Below, piece after piece: positions 25,801 to 36,436 of a stretch of 64,000 bases of DNA. Position numbers and translations under genes: made by a program. The DNA is from Acanthochlamys bracteata. Its lineage: Eukaryota > Streptophyta > Magnoliopsida > Pandanales > Velloziaceae. Under the pieces are notes generated by a model, which was not told where the DNA came from, searched no databases, and saw only the letters and a list, made by a program, of their open reading frames with translations. Location of the stretch: NCBI GenBank assembly GCA_019914995.1, contig CM034127.1:8060001-8124000 (forward strand), given 5' to 3'. Position 1 is the stretch's first letter; each line of letters opens with the position of its first letter.

Positions 25801-28800
25801 CAGAGATCTCGAAAAGCTTAATGTTTTCAAGATTACTGATTTTCAGAGACAAGCATGTACTCCGTTTATTGTGAAGTTGATCATGGAAATTGACCGCATT
25901 ACCTTTCTTCCTTTTTAGCTTAATGCTTATAGAATTTGCCACGAGTTACTAGACATCTCCGGAAGGGGAGTATGTTTCTGCATGCTAGTGGGACAAAATA
26001 AGTTCTAACAAATTTAAGCAGAGAACTGTTTTTGCCAATTTATAGTCATGTAGTTAGTAGCAAATCTCCTAAAGGGACTACCTAAAACGGTGCACATGTT
26101 AAGTACATAAATCGAATTGCAAATTGGAATATGTGAGGTAGTAGTTATGCAACTGTTATATGGTTATCCCAATCGTTAAGGCCAAATCTCTTATAGTTAT
26201 GCTTACCATATTCTAGTCAGTCAGGTCTACTAATTTATTACTTGTGTGAAGCACTTCAAGTGATTGCCTATCAAAGTTGTTAATACAAAACTAGGCTTTG
26301 GTTAAGTACTTCCGATTTTTTTGATATATGGAATGAGATATCAATATATGTGATAATCTTTTTCTTGTTCCCATCTATTAGTCTTTGTAACATTTCTGCT
26401 TTCCTTAATTTACCTTTGCTTGAAGTGACTTAAATTAAATTTTGTAGCACTTCGTTTGCGCTAAACATACAGATGTCAAAAATCTTGGTGATGACCTTTC
26501 CCTTCTTTCTTCTTTCGTAGGTTGGTTTGCCTCTTGTACAACAATACCTTTTTCAATTTGATGAGTTGGTAAAGGAGTATCTTCCAAAGTTAGGGCAACA
26601 CTTCGCTCAAGAGATGATTAATCCAAGCATGTATGCAAGTCAATGGTTCATTACTGTTTATTCTTACTCTTTTCCCTTTCCACTGGCTCTTCGAATTTGG
26701 GATGTTTTTCTATATGAGGTTAGTTAGTTTTCTCGTAAAACTTTTACTCTAGCTATTCATTTGGAAATAGGATGACTCTTTATCGATACTTTGTAGTGTG
26801 CTGGTTATGTGCTCGTTAGTAGAATTTACAATCAGGCGCTTATTTCTGACCTAGGAAACTTTTCTTTCCTTTAGCACACCAAGTGCACATGTTTTAATCA
26901 CCTACATATGCCTTCAAGCCCTAAAGGTAGCAATTTTATCCTATTAGTTATGATGATGTTTTACTTTCTTTCATTTAGTTAGGAATCGAGTTACTGAGAT
27001 TAAAGATATGGATTTGCAGTAACGACGGATTGGATTGGGGATCATACATAAAATAAACACAAAACACACACACACACACACCAACACACAATAAAAAATG
27101 ATTAAGGAGATATTGACAGAGTCTTCCTTCTCTGCCATGAGTTTAGGTTTTTGTTCTTTTTGTTTTCTTCCCCTTCCCCTCTGTCACCAGCAAGGAAGTT
27201 CAACCGGGGAAGATTACAAGTAGTGTATGTGAGAACAAGTAACAATGCACGACTATAGTACCTAGCAAACCTCAGTCCTTGAAATTGCCGGTACAACAAA
27301 ATGAACTCTGAACTAGATGAAATGTTCATGCAACTAGTTGAGATCTGGTTGGGATCAACACCTCAATAGGAAATGAAGTTTAATTTGGGAAAGATTTTGG
27401 AGACTCGATGACTTGTAGGTATGCAAGTAGGACAGCAGAGTCTTGAAGCTAGAGAAAATCCCTTTTCACCTCTGACTCTGAACCAACTGCCAACTCCTCC
27501 ATTACCGAACCCACCACTGAAGCCACCACCAACACCGCCACCTTCAAAATCTACGCCACATTAAACCTTGAAGTAAAGAAGACCTTGCCAAGGGACCATG
27601 CATTATACAAAGACAATATAATGCACAAAAAGTCTACCCTAGCAAATGCATTTTTGTGATTTTCCTCTTTGCATTAGAGTCATAAGCAAGTTGCCTTTGT
27701 TAGAATAGCTTAGAATGCTATGACACTACATATCAAATGGGTACGTCTTAAAATGTAGCAGAAAGGATACCTTCCCTATATTTTTCTAAAGCCTGATTGA
27801 GTTTTGATTATAGATTTGCAATCCCATAAGATTGAAGATGTTTCTTTTCAACAATTTTCTAAGTTAATATTGAAGATATTTTGTTAGGATGAAGTCACAT
27901 GCTTTAGGAGGATAAGAACTGATTGGACAGACAATGACCGTGGTTTAGACAGCACTTGCCACAATGCTCTGGTTTTGAAGAGTGTTTATGTAAACGAACT
28001 TTCGACCATATAGCATCTTTCCCCTTGACTCTTGAGTAGTCATCATGGCCATGAAGTATTTATATCAATATGAAGTGCAGTAGAAATCATAGTGTATGAG
28101 CTAGTCATATTTAGAATCAAAGACACTTATTAGATGAGGTGGATATTAAGAACAAACATTGAAGGGTAACTGCTGCAAAAGTTATGCAGAAATCATATTT
28201 AGAATGTACTTCAAGTTCTCCTGAATGTTTTCGAATTCTTAAAAGGAGACACCAGATATATATTAATCAGATCTAGCAAGAGTTAGATGTAGATGTTTGC
28301 CTTGCATTCTTGCTGTACTCTGATGTATTAGTTTGAGGGAACAAATGTTATTCTTCTGTAGAAATTTCGTTGTTGGCAATCAGGTTACCACAAAGCTTGC
28401 AAACACTATGGGCTTATATGTCTGCTGCTATCTGTGATATTAATTGGGCAGTACTGAATTGCTATTTAAAATTTCAGGTGAAGGTTTGCGATGGGATTTT
28501 TTACGAGTTTGAATTTGACTGAATTTTGCAGGGTATGAAGATTGTCTTCAAAGTTGGCTTGGCCTTGCTGAGGACTTGTGAAGAAGATCTGGTTCAACTC
28601 TAGCTTTCAGCTTTTTCAATTTTCTTACTCAAATTTTCCTGGATATACCTTATTTTTTGTATTTTGGTTTTGATCAGATAAAACTACCTTTTGAGAAGCT
28701 TATACATGCTTTGCGCAACTTTCCTGAGGATGCACTGAACGCAGATACATTACTTCCGCTTGCATTTTCGATCAAGGTTATGATAATCTTTTGCTTGCTC

Positions 28801-29002
28801 CGTCCACATTACTTCATTTATCAAAACTTTTTCTTTTTTTTCCAAGTGAGGTAAAATCGATAGCACACGGTAACTTTTATAACTTCTTCTCTTGCAACAG
28901 GTGTCCAGACGTTTGGAACAACTTAAGAGTGAATATGAAAAAAGAAATAAAGAAAGGGGAAAACAGGCTGGAGTGGCTTCAGCTGGTCAACTTCAGGGAT
29001 AG
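16871..29002 (+). CDS. TBC-domain Rab GTPase-activating protein
   Basis: Eight coding exons were read: 16871-17013, 19936-20131, 24121-24291, 24386-24502, 26521-26718, 28532-28591, 28678-28776 and 28901-29002. They sum to 1086 bp (361 residues). All borders are GT-AG and the phases agree. The TBC domain starts with RKGIPDCLRSLVWQLISGSR. The catalytic arginine finger lies in IIRDISRTFP (Arg133) and the glutamine finger in GYVQG (Gln170). Later TBC words are MGFLAGLLLLYMSEEDAFW, YASQWFITVYSYSFPFPLALRIWD and LPFEKLIHALRNFP. TBC proteins supply Arg and Gln to speed GTP hydrolysis by Rab GTPases on endomembranes; both residues are present, so the enzyme should be active. The length fits small plant TBC proteins. 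The first ATG of the frame was chosen, with an acidic leader of about 47 residues. A 5' UTR seems to begin near 16420 and may hold an intron. Introns 1, 2, 4 and 5 are long (1.8-4.0 kb). Which Rab it acts on cannot be told. Confidence 0.93.
20719..20975. mobile_element. Tourist-like MITE, second family (GTGTTTTAAT ends)
   Basis: Inverted ends GGACGTGTTTTAATCACG (left) and GGGCATGTTTTAATTACC (inward from the right) enclose 257 bp. Direct TTA trinucleotides at 20716-20718 and 20976-20978 fit the PIF/Harbinger target duplication. The interior is rich in GTGGAGTTYG and GTAGAGTTC words. It sits in intron 2 of the Rab-GAP gene. A related copy lies at 32491-32795. Confidence 0.75.
21695..21890 (+). 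repeat. possible tRNA-derived SINE remnant
   Basis: The words AAGTGGTTATAGCACTCGTC resemble an RNA polymerase III A box in its tRNA-like context. About 65 bases further, GCTCATGATTCCTGG loosely resembles a B box. This arrangement is that of a tRNA-derived SINE head. No poly(A) or T tail and no target duplication were found, so the call is weak. It is in intron 2 of the Rab-GAP gene. Confidence 0.25.
27063..27082. repeat. (AC)n microsatellite
   Basis: About ten AC units sit in the intron between exons 26521-26718 and 28532-28591 of the Rab-GAP gene, followed by a few imperfect units to about 27090. Confidence 0.9.
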
Positions 29003-31380
29003 TACTTTACAGATCCAAAAATGCCTATTCATGTAGCTACTGCAATTTGCCTGCAGGATATTTATATGGAATGTAAATAGTTCAGATGCAAGACCTCTTG
29101 AATGCATGATTTCTTTCCAATTTGGTTTGTCTATAGATTATCTATGGTGTTCTCCATTCTATTAAGCATGTGTAGGTTTCAACAACGAGTGCCCCACGAA
29201 TTCTTCTCTGAAGTACAGCATTCATGGTTCCAAACTAACTGTAATCACACACTTCGTGTACGCCAATAGCAATAGGAAAAAAGTTACTGAAAGGTCTCGG
29301 ATACAACGATGACTGGTGTACGAGTTATGTTGACACAAATTGTAGTTATGACTGTAAGTTAATAGTTAGTGTTAGAAGCAGCTCTCCAGTAACAATCCTT
29401 GTATAGCAAACACTGCAAGTAACTGGAGTGGTAGTAAATCGAATGTACCAAAATTAGATTAGGTAATGCTATCTCCTAATTCTACACATTCATGTTTTAC
29501 ATTTATGATGGACTTCTTGCTAGCAAAGGAAGAACAAACATGGCAGCTATTGTGGATGGATTACAGATAAGCTATAGTTGGCTTGATAGGAAGTTTGTGT
29601 TGTAAGTCCTTGTCATCGTGTTGGAAGCCTTGGATCAACTTGGAAAGAGGGCTGGTTAGAACCCGAGCAGTGTTAAACGCTGTGGAGGAGAGACATACTA
29701 CATTAACAGGCTCAAAAGTGGTTCTAGGATATTGAGCAAACTGGATATGAATATGATGCTGAAGACTTGTTGGAAGAGTAACTATGGGGTTATGCATCTT
29801 GACATTGAAGGATTGCCATCTTCTTCTTCTTCTCACAAGAGAAAGCTGGGGTGAAATCAAGGTATTTGGCTCTACATCTATTTCTAACTCTAGTACAATA
29901 CTGAATTTAAAAGAAAGTCATAAACCTGGGAGAAATCATTTTGATTCTATGACTGAAGTCATTGCTGCTGCATGAGCTCCCTTTTGAGTCCTCTCTTAGC
30001 TTTTGATCATATTTGGGTGAATGGCTTCGATAAGGCACTGCGATGAGGTGAAAGTCCTAGCTTTGAATGAAGGCCTTCAGTTCCGTGGCAATCAGAAATT
30101 GTGAAGAGCTATTATGCTGAGGGTGCGGTTGCAAGATCTTACCTCCCTTCAAATGCTGATCTTTACTTCTTTAACAGATGCCCAAAGCTCACAACCCAGC
30201 CAAAAGAGGACTACCATGCTGTGAAAAACAGTTTGTATGTGTTGTTACATGCTCTGGACTGAAGAAGTGTTGTCCAGCGCAAGAGACCTACTACCTGATA
30301 CAACCTGCATATGCAAGAAAGCTACAAGACTGAACTCGGGTTACATCACAGACTACATTTTCAGCAAATTTAAACGATTTATGGAAGGAGAGGGACTCGA
30401 GAATATTCTTTGACAGAATTTTCATGTAGTTATAAATATTTATACAGTATTTGTATCGATTATAAGGATTGGCCAAGTAGTTGCAGCCAACAATTATTCT
30501 ACATACACGTTCAAGATCAAGGCTCCAAGTACCTTAGGGGTAAGATATGAAGCTAACGAACGGCGACTTCCCACTAATCTTCTGGCAAGTTCAGCAACTT
30601 CAAAATAAATGAGAGTATGAAATTCTAAAGTTATGTTTGTTGCTTTTACGTTTTTCTGTTGCCTTGTTTTTGCAAATTGATGTGTACTTGAGTTGTTATA
30701 CAGACTGTAACTTTTACTCTCTGTTGTTTTTGAGGTGATGAATTCAGTCTGGCTCACTATACTTGCATTCTCTACCTTCTGATCACATTAAAAGAAGCAT
30801 CCCTGAACGAAATCTGTTCTGGATTTGGCAAGAAGCACTCTTGCTTTTTCACGTTTTATAAGCAGAGGAGCAAACTTGGGATTACTTCTTCGTTGCTAAT
30901 GTGTTACTACGCTATTGACATTGTAAGATAATTTGGTAACTAACTCAATCATCAAAGAATGAAGCAACTTGCTCGGGTCTTACATTAAGGTAAGCCAAAA
31001 ATATGTTAATGTTTTCCAAAACTATAAAAACAACCTTACAAATATGTTTTATTCTGTTTATATGAGTATCTGGGTGTATTTTCAAGGCGATTGACGATTC
31101 TTATTGCAAACAATGGATGTCTAACAGTAACAGAAGTTGTAAGCAATTGCTATTACACCGTGAACCAACTAGAATTAACGGGACACAGATTTCGTTGCCA
31201 AGAATTAAGCACAGTAGAGATGGCATCGCAAAATGGCTCTACTCTTGATCACACACCTTATAAGTAGAATGTAGACACTCTGAGAGCTTTTATTGTAAAT
31301 ACAAAGTTCAAACCCTACTATTCACCATAATGATCTAACAATCACGAAAGTTGACAGTTGTAAATGACTCGACAAGGCAA
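29003..31380. other. Rab-GAP 3' UTR, then spacer without a recognisable gene
   Basis: The first few hundred bases are presumably 3' UTR. Between about 29500 and 30500, frames of up to 99 codons occur on both strands without start, splice or family support. A plus-strand frame near 30103-30265 reads plausibly as protein but is short and unassigned. Nothing here is called as a gene. Confidence 0.5.
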
Positions 31381-32030
31381 CTATTCTCTGGTTGTATTTT
31401 GTTTGTACAAAGGGATGGAGGATTCTATCAGCTGCTTAATTGCAGTAAGAATTTCCTTGTCCAATGCAGCCTCAAGGTTGTACCAAAAGACAGATAATGG
31501 AGTTGACAAAAGTACTTTGCTTGTTGAAATCTTGGACTCTCATATAGATTTAATACTGTAAAGAAGCAACTGAAAGTGAAATAAGATAGTTCTTCCTACA
31601 ACATATATATGCAGAAATGGGAAAATCGTGCTCAACAAGGCAACCATTAACCATCCATGGGTCGAGCTCCAGTTGTATCATCAACCTGTGTTACAAGGAA
31701 CAAAAAAATCATTCAGCAAGCCAAGCCATAATCAATGTTGTAGGGGGGGAATAGTTAATTTGAACACTGCTTCTACATACAGGGTCTTTTTCAGTAGGTT
31801 TGAGGAAGTCGATGGCTGACTGAGAATTTGACGTAGATGAGTGAGGGGCCTAAGGGCTACAGACCGGCTGCATAAAGACATTAAGAAATTCAGTAGAAAG
31901 TTTCATATACCAGCACATAATGAGTGCTACAGCAGGCAGTCATTTACCTGGTATAAGTAATGATCTACTTGGTTCTCAAAGGCATGAGCAGTTAAAAGCA
32001 TTTCTTCTGCTCTTGAGACATGTGTTTCTG
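31381..32030 (-). CDS. 3' exons of an unrecognised gene
   Basis: Three minus-strand exons fit together in phase. Exon 31948-32030 contains AETHVSRAEEMLLTAHAFEN and ends at a CAG|GTAAAT donor. Exon 31652-31685 starts after ACACAG and encodes VDDTTGARPMD. Exon 31381-31538 ends in LYKQNTTRE and a TAG stop. The last exon has an amphipathic, probably helical stretch (FWYNLEAALDKEILTAIKQL). I do not recognise the family. No convincing 5' exon or start was found; an in-frame extension of the first exon and a short frame near 32110-32150 are candidates. A MITE sits at 32491-32795 where further exons would be expected. It could therefore be the tail of a real gene or a fragment cut off from its 5' part. 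Phase agreement over three exons is the main support. Confidence 0.45.
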
Positions 32031-32490
32031 CTATAAGACAGTCATTACCCGGACCTTGATTAAGCCAATATCAGCCAAAATACAAACAGAAATTTGAACA
32101 TATGAAGTTGAGTTCAAGCTGATGCAGCTGTATAATCTGAAAGTTGATAAACATAGCCAGAAAACCAACACAGACGAGAGACCGTTACTACTGGCTCAGT
32201 GAAACATTGGTTCTAAATAGGACAACTACAATCTTAATCATGAGGGCTACTCATGATACAAGGTGACCTATATCTCCCCGAAGATTTCCCAACACATTTT
32301 TCATCATACACCACGCACTATTCATTAAAAAATAGGAAGGCATACCAATCAATCAATTAGATCTAATTGGATCAATCCAAGTGAGTCCTTTGTTCTCATC
32401 TTCAGAATATGGTAATGTTGTTTCCTTTTCTTCTTTCTTGTCATCTTGTTACAGGTAGAAGCATTACTACTGGGTAGCTTATACGCATTA

Positions 32491-32795
32491 CAGCAAGATT
32501 TGAATACGCGGAAGTGAGTTCCACTGAGAAGTGACAAGTAAAATTTTATAAAAAATGGATTGAAAGTGAGTTTAATTTTTGTATTTTAACTTTATTTAGA
32601 AGTGGGTTGAAAGTGGGAAGTGGAGTTTTAAAAGTGGTTGAAAGTGGGAAGTGGGGTTTTAAAAGTTAAAGTGATGAGTTTATGAATAGTAAAATAGAAG
32701 TAGAGTTCTCAGTCAATGAACAATTGAAACACAGACTTTCCGGAAGTCCAAATCTAGTAGGAGGAAGTGGAGTTTCGGGTATTTAAAATACGCCC
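32491..32795. mobile_element. Tourist-like MITE, second family, copy 2
   Basis: TTA at 32488-32490 and 32796-32798 flank 305 bp. The left end (GATTTGAATACGCGGAAGTGAG) aligns with GTTTTAATCACGTGAAAGTGAG of the 20719 copy. The right end read inward is GGGCGTATTTTAAATACCCG. The interior has GTGGAGTTT words and a small tandem duplication of GAAAGTGGGAAGTGGRGTTT near 32607-32665. Confidence 0.65.
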
Positions 32796-32798
32796 TTA

Positions 32799-33640
32799 GC
32801 ATCTCAAAATGTGCATTTCATGGGACCTTGAACTTGAGACAGTTGACAATGCCTGCCTGCTTCAAGACACCAGGGAGAAATGCCATACCTCCAGAATGTC
32901 ACTTGAAAACTTTATTTACACATTGCAAGATTTTGAAGATAAACTCATTTTATCTCATGACGTAAAATATATCAATTTTTCACCATTTAGTTAAAGAGGA
33001 TGCTACTAAAAAGCCACACCTTTGGACAAAAATATAGAACTCAATTAATATGCCAATGGGATAATCAGGCCAAACCTTGGTCGTTTGGATTATCCATCAT
33101 CACATAACTAGCCCTTTACTACTGTTCTTTTGTCAGCAATAATAGTTGGATAAGCAAGTGTACATTCCATAGACTGCAATCTCTGCTAGGCGACATATCA
33201 CCTTGATATCACTATCTCAACTAATAGATCTCCTCACTTGTTATGAACAAATGAAATTACACCAATTTCGGATATCTCATGAAAAGCTTTACGTTACTCA
33301 AAAATATCAATTTATGGGTATCCCATTCACTTTGATTGATATATACTTGGCATTTTTTATATACAACTTGTCATTGAACCTGAATATAGTTACTCCTCAC
33401 GAGGTTTCTCAGCAGTTTCTATTTGATGAGTTGGGAAGCATGGTAAATACTCCTATATGCTATTCTAAGATGCAAGTATCAATTCAGTAATTGTAGTGTC
33501 CAGACTTAGGGTTCCTTTTAGTCTACCATAATTTATCCTTGGCTCTTAAATGGTGCAGACTGAGATTAAGCAAGAGAAAAAATTGCTCTTTGAAACTACA
33601 TTTGCTAATATAAACCTGTCCAACCATTTGACCGCTAATA
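32799..33640. other. spacer with coding-like fragments, no gene called
   Basis: A plus-strand frame at 32809-32994 (61 codons) and another at about 33203-33490 read somewhat like protein but have no family signature and no supporting exon chain. Positions 33560-33640 hold a further short frame. These could be decayed gene or transposon pieces. Confidence 0.3.
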
Positions 33641-36260
33641 ATTGAAGAACAATGACGACAAACACTATGGCAAAAAGCAAACACACATCGGCCAGGAAGA
33701 ACACCAATGCTCCGACCTCAGCTCCTGCTCTAGCTCCGGATACAAACCGGTCGTAGCTCTAGCTCGAGCTTCAGTTTGGGCTTTAGTTCCAGCTTCTGTT
33801 GAAACCACGACATCTACTCTAGTCTCCGCTCCTGCATTGATTCTGCGGCGACTCAGCCCACTAGCCCTACTCTACAATCCACCAACTCATACTCAAAACC
33901 TCACCCAGCTGAACCAGACCACAATTAGGAACTCCTACCAACAAAAAAACTTTGTAACTAAATCGGGGCAGCTTCACACAGTCAACATGTGAAGTTATGA
34001 ACCTACTGTCATACAACAGGAGCTGTACGATCTTCGTCAAATGATTAACGAGCTCTAACAGGCACAGCAAGTTATGAACCTACTGTCATACAGCAGGAGC
34101 TGTACGATCTTTGAGAAATGATTAACGAGCTCAAAATAGTGTAGCATTGGGGCATCCACCGTCTCCAAGAGAAGCAGTCTCAATCGAGAGAAATCGGGAA
34201 CCACATTCCTGCACGTGACTGACTAAGAGCAAGAAATGTTGACTCAAACTGAAAGTGCATGTCTTCAATGTGATCAACAAGAAGTAAGGAATTAGAAGCA
34301 CCTCCTAAACGTGACTGTCTAGGAGCAAGCAAAGCCAAACCAAGAAGCACAAATTCCTACGCATGACCGATTGTGTAGGAGAAATGCCGAACTAATTCAT
34401 ACATAGGTAAAAGTTACTCAATGAGGACCTGAAAACAGGCTAGAGGTAATAGGGGATAGCGACAAGGTTCGATCTGTTAGTGGAAGACAATGTTGCAACA
34501 AGGGAGCCATTGATCCAGCTCCTTGAGCAACAAAAGTTCAACACCGAAGAGTCTCCATTCATCAACAAGATATAACCACACCACTTTCCACCAAGTTACA
34601 ACTGCCTGACCTCCTGACGTATAAAGGTTTGTGATCCAAAAGTTCACCTCAAAGCTTTTAGCTGTGCCATAAGGTTTGCAGGAGCTGGGGATAATATTTG
34701 TATCTAGCTTTCAATCATTCACTAGGGGAAAGGAACAAACCTGATTCAACAACTCATCCAAGGGAGCATTCATAGCTTTCAAGAGCTAGGTAAAGCTTTT
34801 CATACTAGCTATTTCGCTTGCACTCAGGTTCCTTGAAGCTCAGATGCTCTTCTCATGTGCGAAAATAAACAAGAATCTTTAACAATTTCTTGGTTAGCTT
34901 CATTTCAAGAGCAAGGCAAGACAAAACACCTAACCAGAGCGTAGCGTTAAAGACACTCAAATAGTCAGGCACAAGAACTTCTAAAATGTTTCACAGTAAG
35001 CCCGGCACAAATCATGTAGTAGGCCTACGATAAGATTGAAGCCTATATCAAGTAAGAAGAAGCCATATGAACATCAATATGAAACAAGAAAGCAAGAGAA
35101 AGACCTCCACGAATGACACATAGTACTCCTAAAAGATGGGCACAAAAGATAACTCTAACACTGCTGCAGGTCATTCCTTTACGCTCAGAAAATCTGTTCA
35201 ATATGATGTCATGAAGACAGTCTCAGACTTCTTGCTCAGCTCAACCAGGTGCAAGATCTTTCAAGGAATCGTCCCCGACACAACTGAAAGAGGTCAGTGA
35301 CCTCGTCTTCTTCGGTAAGGTTCTCAATTTCTAATTTCGATCTTGCAAAGATCAGCACGTGAAGAGTAAGGATACAACCAACAACTGCAATCCGGACCCT
35401 TTCTGACGTATCAAAAATAGATAACCACCACTAATATAATTGAGGGGGTACTAGCTTAGGGGGGGCGTTTGGGAGCGCTTATGAAAAGAAGTTTTCTAAT
35501 ACGGAAAGTATTTTTGTCATATTTGGAGAACGAACTCTACTTTTTTTATCTAAAAAATAAATAATACAAATAAATAATAATAAGATCTTACACGTAGATT
35601 TTTTTGTACCTTTTTAAATTTTTAATAAATTCTGTAGAACATTGTAAATAATTTATTAAAAAACGTGAAATGAAAAAAACTTTTGAAAAGCGGGGAGAAG
35701 CAATACCAAACGCACCCTTAATGCCAGCAACTGAAACACGAGCAAACTCATATGAAACTCCCGTTTTAGGAACCAGATCTAGTCATGAGCTTCTTTTAAG
35801 AACACTTCCGCGAATTCAAATTCCTCGTGACGATGCTCTAGAGGCTACTCTTACTATTGGAAAAGTTGAGTCTGGAGGATTCTCATTGACACTGGTCACT
35901 CCTCGGATATTCTTTTATATCATGTTTTTCAAAGAATGGGTCTCCAGGAGAACTAAGTTATAAAATTATATACTACTCTTTCCAGGTTCATTTGAAGAGA
36001 CAATTGCACTTTTTTTGGTAGATGCATCTAAGCAAAGGGCGATCAATGTATGCAAAAAATGTCCTCCCTATAAAATGCAGTCCTAGGACGACTAGCTTTG
36101 ACATAACTAATAGCGGTAACCTCCCCTTACCGTCAGAAAATGAAGTTCCTAATAGCTGATGATGTAGAAGAGATTAGATGAAAGTAAACAGAATGCAGAA
36201 GCTGCTACAATTGAGCAATCGCCATACCTGGCTGGAATCTAAATCGATCCAATTACTGGG
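33641..36260 (+). mobile_element. fossil Ty3/gypsy LTR retrotransposon (gag and protease region)
   Basis: Plus-strand remnants keep word patterns of plant Ty3/gypsy elements. A Gag-like zone lies around 34500-35000. After an inserted MITE, a retropepsin-like zone lies near 35780-35960, followed by sequence resembling the stretch upstream of reverse transcriptase. The element is heavily broken, with many interruptions, and looks old. No LTR, primer-binding site or reverse transcriptase was identified. A short internal duplication occurs around 33985-34135. The Tourist-like MITE at 35459-35717 inserted into it later. Confidence 0.7.
35459..35717. mobile_element. Tourist-like MITE, best-preserved copy
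   Basis: TTA at 35456-35458 and 35718-35720 flank 259 bp, the PIF/Harbinger-type target duplication. The left end reads GGGGCGTTTGGGAGCGCTTATG, and the right end read inward GGGTGCGTTTGGTATTGCTT. The interior holds the family core: AATAATAATAAGATCTTACA, GTAGATTTTTTTGTACC and AACGTGAAATGAAAAAAAC. It is nested inside the Ty3/gypsy fossil. Confidence 0.85.
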
Positions 36261-36436
36261 AGTAACTTGATCTCGTGTAAGTCATGGCTCCGCTAGCTAG
36301 CAAGAGATGTTGCAACTTACCTTCCTCCCTACAATTCTCACCATGCCCTTAAGCTATTTGGTAACTTGCATGTAACAAGACGATATAAAAGGAGACTGTT
36401 GTAGAGGCAAACTCTCTACTTCTTTTGATCTATTTT

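Noticed and set aside
29561-29860. 99-codon minus-strand frame downstream of the Rab-GAP gene
   Set aside because: No family signature, no exon chain and an overlapping plus-strand frame; probably chance.
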